From Scytonema hofmannii PCC 7110 (GTDB lineage: Bacteria > Cyanobacteriota > Cyanobacteriia > Cyanobacteriales > Nostocaceae): DNA of 64,000 nucleotides. Numbering within the stretch: position 1 is the stretch's first letter; each line of letters opens with the position of its first letter. The notes under the pieces were generated by a model. That model saw nothing but the letters and a program-made list of their open reading frames with translations. It made no database searches and had not been told where the DNA came from. This document shows, in pieces, positions 26,242 through 35,557 of the stretch. The position numbers and the translations under genes were made by a program. Location of the stretch: positions 1,891,221 to 1,955,220 of the forward strand of contig NZ_KQ976354.1 of assembly GCF_000346485.2 (NCBI RefSeq). Direction: 5' to 3'.

Positions 26242-27078
26242 ATGTACTCAAAAGCTGCAAACCTTAACGTATACATTCAAGGTCAGGGTTTTCCAATCCT
26301 TTGTTTGCACGGTCATCCCGGTTCTGGATCGAGTCTTTCTGTGTTTAGCGATCGCTTATCAAAGCGTTTTCAAACTTTTGCTCCTGACTTGCGCGGTTAT
26401 GGAAAAAGTCGCTACACTCAAGATTTTGAGATGCGCGACCATCTGCTCGATCTCGAAAACTTACTAGACCGCTATCAAATTAAAAAATGTTTGATCCTGG
26501 GGTGGTCTTTAGGTGGTATTCTGGCTTTGGAATTGGCGTTACGCTTACCCGAACGAGTGACAGGGCTGATACTAATAGCAACAGCTGCCAAGCCGAGAAG
26601 TAATCATCCTCCCGTTACTTGGCAAGAAAATCTTTATACGGGTGTTGCCGCGCTGCTTAGTTGTATAAAACATGACTTGCAGTGGAATATTGATATTTTT
26701 GGCAAGCGATCGCTCCTCCAGTATCTTATTAGGCAACACACTCCCACCGCCTATGGATACATAGCAAAATACGCAGTACCAGCTTATTTACAAACTTCAT
26801 CTACAGCGACTCGCGCCTTGTATACTGCCATTAGAAGTGGTTACAACCGACTGACAGACTTGGAGCAAATCAAATGTCCAAGCTTAGTGCTTGCTGGCGC
26901 TCAAGACTGTCATATTACAGCTAACTCCAGTTTAGAAACATCTCAATTCCTCAAGAACTCCCAATGGCAGTGTTATTCCGATACGGCGCATCTGTTTCCT
27001 TGGGAAATACCCGACCAAGTCTTGAACGATATCGAGCTTTGGCTGGAAAAACATCCACAGATCGTAGCTAATGGCTAG
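26242..27078 (+). CDS. alpha/beta hydrolase
   Basis: A 278-residue soluble protein. It shows LCLHGHPGSGS (oxyanion loop), PDLRGYGKS, the nucleophile elbow LGWSLGGILA with Ser, LVLAGAQDCH with the acid, and a late DTAHLFPWE with the His. This is the general fold of esterases, haloperoxidase-like and C-C bond hydrolases. The substrate cannot be told. It is a single-gene unit; an STRR array lies directly after its stop. Confidence 0.85.
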   Translation: MYSKAANLNVYIQGQGFPILCLHGHPGSGSSLSVFSDRLSKRFQTFAPDLRGYGKSRYTQDFEMRDHLLDLENLLDRYQIKKCLILGWSLGGILALELALRLPERVTGLILIATAAKPRSNHPPVTWQENLYTGVAALLSCIKHDLQWNIDIFGKRSLLQYLIRQHTPTAYGYIAKYAVPAYLQTSSTATRALYTAIRSGYNRLTDLEQIKCPSLVLAGAQDCHITANSSLETSQFLKNSQWQCYSDTAHLFPWEIPDQVLNDIELWLEKHPQIVANG

Positions 27079-27140
27079 TAGCTAATAGCTAATGGTTAAT
27101 GGAGCAATTAGCCATTAGCCATTAGCCATTAGCTCTTAGC
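27066..27140. repeat. STRR array, inverted pair (TAATGGC / GCCATTA)
   Basis: Units reading GCTAATGG and, inverted, CCATTAG lie head to head between two convergent genes and can form a long hairpin. Confidence 0.85.
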
Positions 27141-27143
27141 CTA

Positions 27144-27446
27144 TTACATCTGACCGCTAAAGACAGGCTGAACTTTGCGGTCAATCCGTTCCCCCAAGTC
27201 GTCAGCTATAGTTAAATATTCTGGTTTACAACGTTTAACATTGATAGCGATTCCCTGAGCACCTTCTTGTTCCAAATCTTCTATATAACCTTTGATTGCG
27301 GTTTTTGCTTCAGTGGAACTCAGAAATGGCCCGAAATAGTAAGTGCAACGGGGGTTTTGTGTCACAACTTCGACCCACCAAGCCAAGCCAAAGCCTTGGA
27401 ATACGTTAATCAACACTTCCTTAAAGTTTTGCCAAATAGTCTTCAT
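27144..27446 (-). CDS. DUF1816 domain-containing protein
   Basis: A 100-residue protein. The family pattern is clear: AWWVEVVTQNPRCTYYFGPFLSSTEAK, then GYIEDLEQEGAQGI and KRCKPEYLTI. The family is cyanobacterial and often encoded near phycobilisome or stress genes. Its fold resembles small CpcD-like linker domains, but the function is unknown. Confidence 0.8.
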   Translation of the reverse strand: MKTIWQNFKEVLINVFQGFGLAWWVEVVTQNPRCTYYFGPFLSSTEAKTAIKGYIEDLEQEGAQGIAINVKRCKPEYLTIADDLGERIDRKVQPVFSGQM

Positions 27447-27649
27447 GGTTTTCTCTGATTTTTAATTTGTTGCAGGGTTTAAATGAAATGGGATACAACA
27501 GATGATTGTTCTTTTTACATTTCTTTATACTCTGTTTACTCTTCTTTTTTCAAAGAAATTTTTCTAAATTATCGAACCTTGACAGTTGATTCATAACTGC
27601 TGTGTATATTTTTTATCAGCAGTTAGCACCTGAACCGTCATATCCTCTG

Positions 27650-28702
27650 TTAACTCTTAGCGCTTCCACGACCATTGATTCCCCCCTTTAATAGGGATGC
27701 ATTTCCTGGTGTGAATTTTAATTCTAAATGCAGTGTATTCATCCAGCGTTGGCGGTATATTTCATACAACGCCATGCCTGCTGCTACTGAAGCATTGAGG
27801 CTCGGAGTTTTACCTTGTAGGGGTATTGACACTAAAAAGTCGCAGCAGCGCTGTGTCAAAATACCCAGACCCTCGCCTTCAGAGCCAACTACTAACACTG
27901 TAGGACCGCTAAAGTTAACTGTATGCATGGGTTTGCTTGCATTTGCAGCTGCTCCGTAAATCCAAAAGCCAGCTGCTTTTAGTTCTTCTAAAGCGCGATG
28001 CAAATTCACGACTCTCGCTACAGGAAAATTTTCTAAAGCACCCGCAGCGACTTTCATAACTGTTGAAGTGATTCCAACTGCCCTGCGTTGCGGGATCAAT
28101 AACCCTTGCGCCCCAAGTGCTTCTGCAGATCGAATAATAGATCCTAAATTGTGGGGATCTTCAATTCCATCAGCAGCGACGATCACGGGATCGTTAACAG
28201 ACTTAGCCCGTTCAATCAGATCGCTCAAATCGAGATATTCATGGGGAGCAATCTGTGCTGCTACTCCTTGGTGGTTGGCTGAAGAAGTGATTTGATCTAA
28301 GCGTTTTGGTTCTACTTCGTCAATAATAGTACCGTTTTCTTTTGCTCGTAAAACAAGCGAATGAAACCGATGGTCGTAGCGCAAGCGAGACACGATCCAA
28401 ATGCGGTTGAGATTCCGCTCGTTTTCTAAAGCACTTAAGACCGGATGACGACCGTATATAAGATCTACATCTTCTTGGTCGCGTTGGTCGCGAATAGGTG
28501 CAATGAACTCAGAGACATTACGATTTTGTTTGGGAAGTGTGTTGGGAATGACTTTACCATCGGAGTTAGCGGTATTAGGAATAACTTTAGCTCCGGGCTT
28601 AGTGGAAGGGCGTCTCGATACGACACGCTTTCCCTTTTTTATCAAGGGTTGCCTGCTATTTATTTCACTGGAATTTTTGGTTGGTCTTGGTTTCTTCATC
28701 AT
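27650..28702 (-). CDS. rlmB: 23S rRNA 2'-O-methyltransferase of the TrmH/SpoU family, RlmB-like
   Basis: A 350-residue protein. A basic, disordered N-terminus of about 75 residues is followed by the L30e-like substrate-binding domain ([22 protein letters not shown]) and the SPOUT knot. SpoU motifs are visible: motif 1 [21 protein letters not shown], motif 2 [11 protein letters not shown], motif 3 [22 protein letters not shown]. This matches RlmB, which methylates G2251 (E. coli numbering) of 23S rRNA. It lies 99 bases downstream of mrnC on the same strand, as in many bacteria. Confidence 0.92.
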   Translation of the reverse strand: MMKKPRPTKNSSEINSRQPLIKKGKRVVSRRPSTKPGAKVIPNTANSDGKVIPNTLPKQNRNVSEFIAPIRDQRDQEDVDLIYGRHPVLSALENERNLNRIWIVSRLRYDHRFHSLVLRAKENGTIIDEVEPKRLDQITSSANHQGVAAQIAPHEYLDLSDLIERAKSVNDPVIVAADGIEDPHNLGSIIRSAEALGAQGLLIPQRRAVGITSTVMKVAAGALENFPVARVVNLHRALEELKAAGFWIYGAAANASKPMHTVNFSGPTVLVVGSEGEGLGILTQRCCDFLVSIPLQGKTPSLNASVAAGMALYEIYRQRWMNTLHLELKFTPGNASLLKGGINGRGSAKS

Positions 28703-28750
28703 AGGTAGGAATGGGTTCTAGCTCGTACAAATGGACATACTTATTGACAT

Positions 28751-28789
28751 CAAATGACAGAACCAACACTATTAGTTTTCTGTCATTTG
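28751..28789. repeat. 12-bp inverted repeat between mrnC and rlmB
   Basis: CAAATGACAGAA (28751-28762) and its inverse (28778-28789) can form a hairpin with a 15-base loop. It may attenuate or process the mrnC-rlmB transcript. Confidence 0.6.
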
Positions 28790-28801
28790 ATTAATTTCTC
28801 A

Positions 28802-29281
28802 TCACTTTTCCAGTTGAAGTTTTTGTAACAGTTCGGCTAGGCGCTGGAAATCGCTAAGATAGAGATAGCCAATTAAAGTTTCTAAACTTGTTGCCTGTTG
28901 GTATGTTTCGGGATCGAGCCGCTTGGGACGCCCTGTAGCAGCATTACGACCTTTGCGGACAATTTCTAACTCAGTACTCCTCAGATGAGGATAGAGAGAT
29001 CGCAATATCTCAGCCTGCGTTTCTGCCCTGACCTGTGCCACCACCAAACGATGATATGCTTCTGGTCGTTGTGGTGGTAACAGAAAAAACATTCTAATAT
29101 ACAGTTCGTAAACTGCATCTCCCAAATAGGCTAAGGCCGTAGGAGAAACTTGTTGCAGTTGCACTTGTGAAATCTCTTGGAATAATCGCGATCTGGGTTC
29201 CCCCAACATTGGACACCAATCAGCACCCTGATTGGGAACTGAACTGGGTTCATCCTGTAGCTCTTCTTCCTGTGATGTCAC
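28802..29281 (-). CDS. mrnC: Mini-ribonuclease 3
   Basis: A GTG start at 29281 gives 159 residues. It has the RNase III catalytic fold without a double-stranded RNA-binding domain: SPTALAYLGDAVYELYIR (with the metal-binding Asp), RAETQAEIL, VRKGRNAA, and YQQATSLETLIGYLYL. Mini-III trims the ends of 23S rRNA precursors. Its neighbour rlmB also acts on 23S rRNA, so the pair forms a ribosome-maturation unit. A full-length rnc lies elsewhere in this window (46895). Confidence 0.92.
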   Translation of the reverse strand: MTSQEEELQDEPSSVPNQGADWCPMLGEPRSRLFQEISQVQLQQVSPTALAYLGDAVYELYIRMFFLLPPQRPEAYHRLVVAQVRAETQAEILRSLYPHLRSTELEIVRKGRNAATGRPKRLDPETYQQATSLETLIGYLYLSDFQRLAELLQKLQLEK

Positions 29282-29786
29282 AAATTCTCTTTTCCTTACA
29301 AACCTATATATGGGAAGCTTCCTGCGAGTAGACTTAACTTCATCTGCCAGCAGACTGCCGTGCAGCTTTACTTAAGCATAATAATGTTGAAAAATCAACT
29401 CACTAATTGTAACTTTTTTTTTCAATTTTTGGTTGCCATTTTATGCATGAGGTCTTTTCTTGAAAAATCTTGAAAAAGTCCAAGTCTGCATCCTGGGATC
29501 GCACGCTAATATCAACTTGAAAAAAGAATGCTATAGGATACTCAGGTGAGGTTAAGTCCATTTAAGGCTTTCTCAATCCAAAATCTAAAATGGTATAACA
29601 TACTTCGAGCGGCTGAAATATCAAGCATTGAGATATGATACAAAGCCTTTATCAGCACAGTATAGCACATCAATTGCGAGCCCCGTGCTATCAATCGAAC
29701 TTTTTTACATAATTTTTTGAATTAATTTACTTAAAAACTTAGCAAGATCTACAAAATCCCTTAATTTACGCCAATTCACAGCGACA
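29282..29786. other. intergenic
   Basis: About 500 AT-rich bases upstream of mrnC. A short AATCCAAAATCTAAAATGG heptamer remnant lies near 29575. No gene or strong hairpin is seen. Confidence 0.35.
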
Positions 29787-30290
29787 GTGCCTTGCTCTAG
29801 TTTACAGAGTCATCTAAAAACCTCCGGGAGTGTGGAAAAGAGCGCAACTTTAGTTCGGGGAGGAAACACAACGCGGCAGATTTTAATCTGCGTCTATGCT
29901 CCATCACCGCCTTGGGGCTACTTGATACCGGGTAGTTTTGCGTTCTACTTTCGTCCAGGCATTTATGGACTGATACTGTTCGCCCTGTACGCATAATGGT
30001 TTTGCTCAATCATGGCCTTCCCGAGCGGGAGTAATGTTAGCGTCTCCCCTTGGGAGACGCTTCGCGAACGACTCTGTTCACATCCAGTACTTTCGCTTGT
30101 CAGCACTGACTTTAAACCATTACGTCAATTAAGCTGCTTCGTTTCAGAGCTTGGAACTAGCTACGCATCCCAAGGTGAGTTCTTTAACACTTAACGTGAA
30201 CCCAGTAGTAAACTACTGATAGTCTGGTAAGCTTGGCTTCTTTCAGTTCGAGTCTGGTCGAAGCCCACGGCTTAAAGCCGTGGGTTGCTT
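29787..30290. other. possible decayed IS605/IS607 end or structured RNA region
   Basis: Frames on both strands are short and do not resemble proteins. Features seen: GGAGTGTGGAAAAGAGCGCA with TTAGTTCGGGGAGG near 29826; a GCGTCTCCC/GGGAGACGC palindrome at 30040-30060 followed by TTCGCGAACG; and the CCCACGGCTT/AAGCCGTGGG hairpin at 30264-30284. The last resembles the right end of TnpB elements in cyanobacteria. Whether this is a transposon scrap or an RNA is open. Confidence 0.35.
30264..30284. repeat. CCCACGGCTT hairpin
   Basis: Perfect 10-base arms around a single A. It is 26 bases past the stop of the STAS gene and may also end its transcript, although no T-run follows on the minus strand. 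Confidence 0.7.
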
Positions 30291-30310
30291 ACCTTAAATG
30301 TGTCCGAGCG

Positions 30311-30679
30311 TCAAGACTGTTTCACGTTCTCTAGAGCCGCATCTACTGATGATTGCAGGGCTAGAAACTTCTCTAGGCGAACAAGCTTGACTGTTTGAGT
30401 GACACGGGCGTTTGTGACAATTTGCAAGGTACCTTCAGAACCTTGAGCCTGCTTAGCTAACTGCACCAAAGCACCCAACCCGGAACTGTCAACAAAATCA
30501 ATTTGAGACAGATCCAGAATAATGTGCTTTGGTCCTTCTTCTATCTTGCTACCAAGCACCTTGCGAAACGTCGGTTCGGAAAAGGCGTCTAACAAACCTG
30601 TGAGGCGGAATAGCTGACAGTTATCTCGAACTTCACGAGTGCCTCTCAGGCTTACGGTTAGATTAAGTGGCTCAGCAAT
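30311..30679 (-). CDS. STAS-domain anti-sigma factor antagonist, apparent ATT start
   Basis: The STAS domain shows LTGLLDAFSEPTFR, then HIILDLSQIDFVDSSGLGALVQL with the phosphorylatable Ser pair, and VKLVRLEKFL. The first usable TTG (30595) would cut off the first beta strand. In frame upstream, IAEPLNLTVSLRGTREVRD belongs to the domain, but no ATG, GTG or TTG precedes it. An ATT at 30679 lies five bases after a strong GGAGG, giving 122 residues, the usual length. I therefore extend it to the ATT. Such proteins bind anti-sigma kinases (RsbW type) in partner-switching control. No kinase or phosphatase gene is adjacent. Confidence 0.78.
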   Translation of the reverse strand: MAEPLNLTVSLRGTREVRDNCQLFRLTGLLDAFSEPTFRKVLGSKIEEGPKHIILDLSQIDFVDSSGLGALVQLAKQAQGSEGTLQIVTNARVTQTVKLVRLEKFLALQSSVDAALENVKQS

Positions 30680-30697
30680 AATTCCCTCCTCATAGTT
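30674..30697 (-). promoter_or_regulatory. Shine-Dalgarno site that decides an ATT start
   Basis: On the minus strand GAGGAGGGAATT directly precedes ATT GCT GAG. The strong AGGAGG at this spacing marks the ATT at 30679-30677 as the likely initiation codon. An out-of-frame ATG overlaps the same site and leads to a stop after 11 codons. Confidence 0.55.
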
Positions 30698-30766
30698 ATG
30701 GTGAACGCTCCAGTATAGATAGTTTTAGTATATGTTGTCTATGACCTATTGGCAGAAAGGGAGTAG

Positions 30767-30847
30767 AGATTAGGGGTTAGGGGTTAGGGGTTAGGGGTTC
30801 AAAATAATTCTCTACTCCCTACTCCCTACTCCCTACTCCCTACTCCC
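30767..30847. repeat. STRR arrays TTAGGGG and TACTCCC
   Basis: Four TTAGGGG units are followed by about five TACTCCC units running up to the stop codon of carA. The second array is roughly the inverse of GGGAGTA arrays upstream of carA. Confidence 0.9.
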
Positions 30848-31990
30848 TCAACGAGACAATCGCATTTGTTGTACAAATTGCTCAAATAAATAATCGGCAT
30901 CGTGAGGACCGGGGCTAGCTTCTGGATGGTACTGTACTGAGAATATAGGCAAAGATTTATGACGAACTCCAGCGATGGTGCCATCGTTAAGGTTAAAATG
31001 ACTAACTTCCATAACAGCCTTTGGTAAAGAATCTGGCTCGATCGCAAAACTGTGATTTTGGCTGGTAATTTCTACTCGTTGTTGTAAACCTGCTGGCTGA
31101 TTTAAGCCCCTATGACCAAATTTCAGCTTAAAAGTCTCAGCGCCGAGGGCATGACCTATAATTTGATGTCCCAAGCAGATCCCAAACATGGGTTTTTGCG
31201 CCCCAAGAAGTACCTTTGTGGTTTCAATGCCTTCGCTAACGGCGGCTGGATCTCCAGGACCGTTGGAAAGAAAGATCCCATCCGGGTTGTATTTTAGTAT
31301 CTCCTCAGGCGGGGTATTGGCGGGAACGACGATCACTCGACAGCCATAACTGGCTAATCGACGCAAAATGTTGCGTTTCACACCAAAGTCAAGAGCAACA
31401 ACAGTAAATATTTCTCCACTGTTAACCCCGGATACATCGTTATATTCCCAAACAGAGTTTGTTGGTTCCGACCATTCATATATATCTGATGTGGTGACTT
31501 CTCGAACAAGATTCAACCCCTTCATGTTGGGGGAAGCTTGTACCTGTTCTAACAACTCAGCCTCATCAAGAATGTTGGTCGAAATACCACCGTTCATAGC
31601 TCCAAACATCCGAATTTTGCGAGTCAATGCCCGAGTATCAATTCCATAAATACCCGGTATTTCGTGTTGTTTGAGGTAATTGGGTAAAGATTGTGTCGAT
31701 CGCCAGTTACTTGGACGGTGACAAATATTTCGGGCGATCGCACCCCGTACTTGGGGTCTATTTGATTCCTCATCCTCTGGATTAACACCAGTGTTTCCCA
31801 ATTCGGGGTAAGTAAACAAGACTATCTGACCGCAATAACTGGGATCGGTCAGCACTTCTTGATATCCTGTCATACCAGTATTAAATACCACCTCGCCAAT
31901 TGTGGTTTTAGTGGCACCAAATGACCAACCGCGATAGGTCGTTCCATCTGCCAAAACAAGAATAGCGGGTATTGCGTCAGATAGGGGCAT
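30848..31990 (-). CDS. carA: carbamoyl-phosphate synthase small subunit
   Basis: The start at ATG 31990 ([16 protein letters not shown]) gives 380 residues, normal for CarA; a longer frame to 32182 passes through heptamer repeats and is rejected. The N-terminal domain shows [21 protein letters not shown]. The class I glutamine amidotransferase domain has the nucleophile in [16 protein letters not shown] and the His/Glu pair in [11 protein letters not shown]. It hydrolyses glutamine and passes ammonia to CarB for arginine and pyrimidine synthesis. There is no Shine-Dalgarno sequence: an STRR array lies right before the start. carB is not in the window. Confidence 0.96.
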   Translation of the reverse strand: MPLSDAIPAILVLADGTTYRGWSFGATKTTIGEVVFNTGMTGYQEVLTDPSYCGQIVLFTYPELGNTGVNPEDEESNRPQVRGAIARNICHRPSNWRSTQSLPNYLKQHEIPGIYGIDTRALTRKIRMFGAMNGGISTNILDEAELLEQVQASPNMKGLNLVREVTTSDIYEWSEPTNSVWEYNDVSGVNSGEIFTVVALDFGVKRNILRRLASYGCRVIVVPANTPPEEILKYNPDGIFLSNGPGDPAAVSEGIETTKVLLGAQKPMFGICLGHQIIGHALGAETFKLKFGHRGLNQPAGLQQRVEITSQNHSFAIEPDSLPKAVMEVSHFNLNDGTIAGVRHKSLPIFSVQYHPEASPGPHDADYLFEQFVQQMRLSR

Positions 31991-32085
31991 AAAGGAGTAG
32001 GGGGTAGGGGGTAGGGAGTAGGGAGTAGGGGGTAGAGAATTGCTTTCTTCCCCATTCCCCACTCCCCATTCCCTATTCCCTCTAT
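31991..32085. repeat. STRR arrays directly upstream of carA
   Basis: GGGAGTA-type units followed by CCCCATT/CCCCACT units lie 5' of the carA start and so probably form its leader. The two arrays are partly complementary and could fold. Confidence 0.85.
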
Positions 32086-32182
32086 ACTGCGATGTATGAT
32101 TATGCCATAAATCATTGATTTCGTCTCGAAAAAGAATTGTTAATAAAAACTTAAGAATTAAATACACAAAATCTTTAAACAC

Positions 32183-32662
32183 AAATTAGGAGTGATAGTA
32201 GATTTATAGGAGAGAATTAATTGGTAAAGGTCTCATGGAATAAGTTGGAAAATTTAGATATCTAATTTTTCCTCAAAAATCTAACTTTTTGGCAGTTATC
32301 TTTGCTAAAATGTGCTATAATAGCGGAAATTTACCCCGAAGTTACAGCTAAGCGCTAATATCTTAGGAAGTGTGGGTAAAAATACATATTTTATTATCCT
32401 CAAAAGCCTGTGTGAAAGCTGAAAAGCAAGGTTTACCAGCGATCCAAGTAGTCAATCGGACATTGGCATGATGACTGGTAAGGGCTAGTGGTTCCGCCCA
32501 TACGTTCTCGAAGTGTGGATTACTCAGCTTGTATAGTGGTGACAAGTTTCACAAAGCTATTGCTGTAGCGTACCCATCGGGAGCGAGAAGAGGAAAGAAG
32601 TTATAAGATGTCCGTAAACTTCCAACTTTCAGGATCACCAGACGGGTAAAATTTTATTAATT
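32183..32662. other. intergenic, divergent promoter region
   Basis: About 480 bases between carA (minus) and the protease gene (plus). A TATAAT hexamer at 32316-32321 with TTGGCA 21 bases before it is a weak promoter candidate. No conserved frame was found. Confidence 0.35.
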
Positions 32663-33799
32663 ATGCTTCAGCCCATTTTATCCCGTGCAGCGTTAATTAT
32701 TGTCTCATCGATACTGGCGGTTTTAGCAGTTGCTTGTCAACAAGGTCAACAGGCTGCAACCAAGACAAGTGAAGATGAGCAGTACCTGCCTACTGAAAAA
32801 AAGGTTGCCCCGCCAACTGCCACAACGGTAGAAAAGCCAACTATCCCGCAACTAAAACCGGTCAGGCAACAACCGTCTGAAATTGAATTGAGTTATTTTG
32901 AACAAGGCTTGGATAAAGCAGTTGGTGCTTTAAGCATCAGCCAGTCTGCTCAATCCTCAGAAGATTGGAAGCTAGTGGCAACCGAGCTGGGAGACGCCAT
33001 CTCGCTGATGAAAAAAGTACCAGTTGATAGCCCTTATTTCAGTAGCGCCCAAGCAAAAGTACTGGACTACCAACGCCAGCTAAAATATGCTGTGCAGAGA
33101 GCAACACGTCCTGTCACTCCACCACTTATAATACCCGCACCACCAAATACTGTTGTGGCTCTGGCTCCGACCATCCCTCCTGCACCACAAAACTTTAATC
33201 AAAAACCCCCAGCCTGGATACCAAAAAAACCGTCTCTACCTCCATCAAAACCAAATATAGTTCCGGTTAAACAAAAACAAGCATATTCAATTCCAATTGC
33301 AGTTCCAAAACCTAACGAACCACCAGTATATCGAGCGGCCATCAAGAGAAGATTGGGTGGTACGCCAATCATTGAAGTGACTTTCAACGGCATTCAGAGT
33401 TTTGAGATGATTCTCGATACCGGAGCAAGTGGGACAGTCATTACTCAAAAAATGGCAATTGCTTTGGGCGTCGTTCCAGTGACGAAAGCCAAGGCAAACA
33501 CAGCCAGTTCCAAAGCAGTGGAATTTCCCGTCGGTTATATAGACTCAATGGAAGTTGGTGGGGTAAAGACACGTCAACTTCCCGTTGCGATCGCAGGTGC
33601 AGAATTGGACACGGGGCTATTAGGACACGACTTTTTTGGCAATTACGATATTACCATCAAGCGTGACATTGTAGAATTCCGTCCCCAATTGCACCCACAT
33701 AAGAAATCCAACGAAGAACCTGAGGTGAGCTTTCCGCCTTTGCCCAAAGAACCTCAAGCTAGAGAACCCCAACTCATAGAAGTGCCCGCACCAAATTGA
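32663..33799 (+). CDS. retropepsin-like aspartic protease lipoprotein
   Basis: A 378-residue protein. A lipoprotein signal ends at LAVAC. A helical region (SYFEQGLDKAVGALSI...) and a Pro-rich linker lead to a single retropepsin-like domain at about 225-345, with the active-site motif MILDTGASGTVIT and a hydrophobic flap region (FPVGYIDSMEVGG), then LLGHDFFGNYDITIKRD. One DTG motif per chain means it should work as a dimer, as in retroviral and TIGR02281-type proteases. The substrate is unknown and the site is the cell envelope. An STRR array follows the stop. Confidence 0.85.
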   Translation: MLQPILSRAALIIVSSILAVLAVACQQGQQAATKTSEDEQYLPTEKKVAPPTATTVEKPTIPQLKPVRQQPSEIELSYFEQGLDKAVGALSISQSAQSSEDWKLVATELGDAISLMKKVPVDSPYFSSAQAKVLDYQRQLKYAVQRATRPVTPPLIIPAPPNTVVALAPTIPPAPQNFNQKPPAWIPKKPSLPPSKPNIVPVKQKQAYSIPIAVPKPNEPPVYRAAIKRRLGGTPIIEVTFNGIQSFEMILDTGASGTVITQKMAIALGVVPVTKAKANTASSKAVEFPVGYIDSMEVGGVKTRQLPVAIAGAELDTGLLGHDFFGNYDITIKRDIVEFRPQLHPHKKSNEEPEVSFPPLPKEPQAREPQLIEVPAPN

Positions 33800-33802
33800 C
33801 AG

Positions 33803-33836
33803 TGACCAGTGACCAGTGACCAGTGACCAGTCAGTC
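33803..33836. repeat. STRR GACCAGT array
   Basis: About four GACCAGT units lie between the convergent protease and acyltransferase genes. Confidence 0.85.
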
Positions 33837-34719
33837 AGTTAGAAGAAGATTCAACTAACCAGTCCAATTGTTGCTGCATTTGACTCTGAACAATTTCGTA
33901 ACACATATTAACATACTCGCGATCGCGAGCTGCTTCTGCACCATAACGTTCAAAAATAATAGGAGAACAAACGTGAGTGCGAATGGTGACAGGGATGGGG
34001 ATATGAGGCAAAGGACCAAAAGCCACTCCCCAAGGTAAGCCCAAATAAATAGGAAAAATTTCAGGATCGATCCCTAAAAACCAAGGCATCCCCCATTTGT
34101 GGAGTTGCTGCATAATGTCATAACAATTAGCCAGCACCAAAAACGTATCGTGAGCGCCAGTAGAAATAACAGGTACTATGGGTACATTTTCCTGTAACGC
34201 TAATTTTATAAACCCCTTACGCCCAGCCAAGACAATTTTGTTACGCAAATAATAGGGTCGAAAAACTTCCTGAACTCCACCAGGGTATACCAGTACACTC
34301 GCTCCCGAACGCAAAGCTGCAACTGCCATTTTTGGATGAGCCACAACTGCCCCAACTTTTGCAGTCATAATTGATAGCAGGGGAGACACATTCCAGACTT
34401 TGGGATGTAATAAACCATAGACAGGTTGTTCCACACCAAATCGTTGGAACCAGTCATACATCACCATTAACATATCAGGAGCGGCAAACCCCCCGTTGTG
34501 AGAACCGACAAATAAGACCTTTTGTTGAGTGGGTATGTGGTGCCAACCACTCGTTTCTACTCGAAAATAATACTCGTACAGCCATTTCCATATTGGCATA
34601 AAAAGCTGAATAAATTTTGGCTCTCGTCGATCCAAAGACCATCCAAGCTTTGTTGTTGATTTGTTTTCCTTCAATACATCAAGTATATCTTTGCTAGCGC
34701 GGCGAACTTCTTCAAGCAT
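33835..34719 (-). CDS. lysophospholipid acyltransferase family protein
   Basis: A 294-residue protein of the PlsC/DAGAT-like fold. Expected motifs: VGSHNGGFAAPDM (catalytic His followed by Asp five residues later than usual), LLHPKVW, VLVYPGGVQEVFRP (substrate-binding Pro-Gly-Gly), and IVPVISTGAHDTF. Such enzymes transfer acyl groups to glycerol lipids or alcohols at the membrane. The PGG motif and spacing resemble the diacylglycerol or wax-ester acyltransferase side of the family rather than plain PlsC. Confidence 0.8.
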   Translation of the reverse strand: MLEEVRRASKDILDVLKENKSTTKLGWSLDRREPKFIQLFMPIWKWLYEYYFRVETSGWHHIPTQQKVLFVGSHNGGFAAPDMLMVMYDWFQRFGVEQPVYGLLHPKVWNVSPLLSIMTAKVGAVVAHPKMAVAALRSGASVLVYPGGVQEVFRPYYLRNKIVLAGRKGFIKLALQENVPIVPVISTGAHDTFLVLANCYDIMQQLHKWGMPWFLGIDPEIFPIYLGLPWGVAFGPLPHIPIPVTIRTHVCSPIIFERYGAEAARDREYVNMCYEIVQSQMQQQLDWLVESSSN

Positions 34720-34806
34720 GGAAACAGACTATAATCACAATAAATATTCCTTCTCAATATTGCACTTTTTCTCATCCCATACCATCGGTACAGTCTTCAA
34801 AAAGAA

Positions 34807-34880
34807 GGCAAAAAACCCGGTTTCTCTCTGGGGTCAAGCTTAATATCTCCTCTGCTCAACGATGAAGTTACCGGGTTTTT
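34807..34880. repeat. AAAACCCGGT inverted repeat
   Basis: AAAACCCGGTTTC near 34807 and its inverse ACCGGGTTTTT near 34870 enclose about 50 bases. It is a dispersed palindrome between two minus-strand genes. The rest of 34720-35000 holds no gene. Confidence 0.5.
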
Positions 34881-35002
34881 AGAAACGGTAAGCCAAACGC
34901 TTCAGGTAGCTTTTGCCGAGCGACAAGGGTCTTTTCAGCTATGCTTATGATATCAGCCATGCTAATTTCTACAACTAGACCCCACTAAATTTTAGTATAC
35001 TA

Positions 35003-35395
35003 CTACCTCAGTTTTATTTGGTAGTGCATCAAATTCCTAATATCCTCTGGGGGTAATCCTAACTCTTTAGCGATCGCGGTTTCAACTTGGCTCGCTTCTG
35101 TGACTGAAAACTCAAACTTTAATCCTTTCAGTGCTTTGGAAGCTGTCTTAACTTCAACTCTAGAAACACCGTGATATTTGTCTATTTCTGCTTTAATCAA
35201 AAGTACAGCCGTTTTCTGTTGCTTTACCGATTGCGTTTCAACCTTTAAATGATTTTGTCTTTGGTTCGGCTGACTCAAAATTCCATCCATGACACATCCG
35301 CCTCCTACCCAGAAAGCCAAGCCTAAAAGTACTAAGGGTAGCCAAAACTCCAATCCCAGTTTTAATCCTAGTTTTAATCCTTTATAGGGGTTCAT
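35003..35395 (-). CDS. hypothetical single-span membrane protein
   Basis: The ATG at 35395 (MNPYKGLKLG) gives 130 residues; a longer frame to 35494 is possible but lacks a good start. One hydrophobic segment (FWLPLVLLGLAFWVGGGCV) is followed by a domain of about 85 residues with VLLIKAEIDKYHGVSRVEVKTA and ELGLPPEDIRNLMHYQI. The Cys after GGG could be a lipid site, but the context is not a good lipobox. No family is recognised. Confidence 0.6.
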   Translation of the reverse strand: MNPYKGLKLGLKLGLEFWLPLVLLGLAFWVGGGCVMDGILSQPNQRQNHLKVETQSVKQQKTAVLLIKAEIDKYHGVSRVEVKTASKALKGLKFEFSVTEASQVETAIAKELGLPPEDIRNLMHYQIKLR

Positions 35396-35557
35396 CAAGT
35401 TTTGTTCCTGAAAATCAGCAAAAGTGAATTTTGGCACGGGAAATGTTTGTAGAATACAGTATAGCAAATGTAACAAATTACCAGAAAGAGGCAAATGATT
35501 TTGATGGTTTAAGCTGAAAACAGTAAAATTAGAGAAGTTCTCTATTAAAAAACCAGT

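Noticed and set aside
29787-29996. Plus-strand frame of 69 codons
   Set aside because: Composition and lack of similarity on either strand do not support a protein.
30240-30265. tRNA-like GTTCGAGTC motif
   Set aside because: No acceptor, D or anticodon arms can be formed around it.
30767-30800. Telomere-like TTAGGGG repeats
   Set aside because: They are one of many 7-bp STRR arrays of varied sequence, inside a bacterial chromosome next to carA.
31991-32182. N-terminal extension of carA
   Set aside because: It encodes heptamer-derived Pro/Thr/Ser text; CarA begins normally at [12 protein letters not shown].
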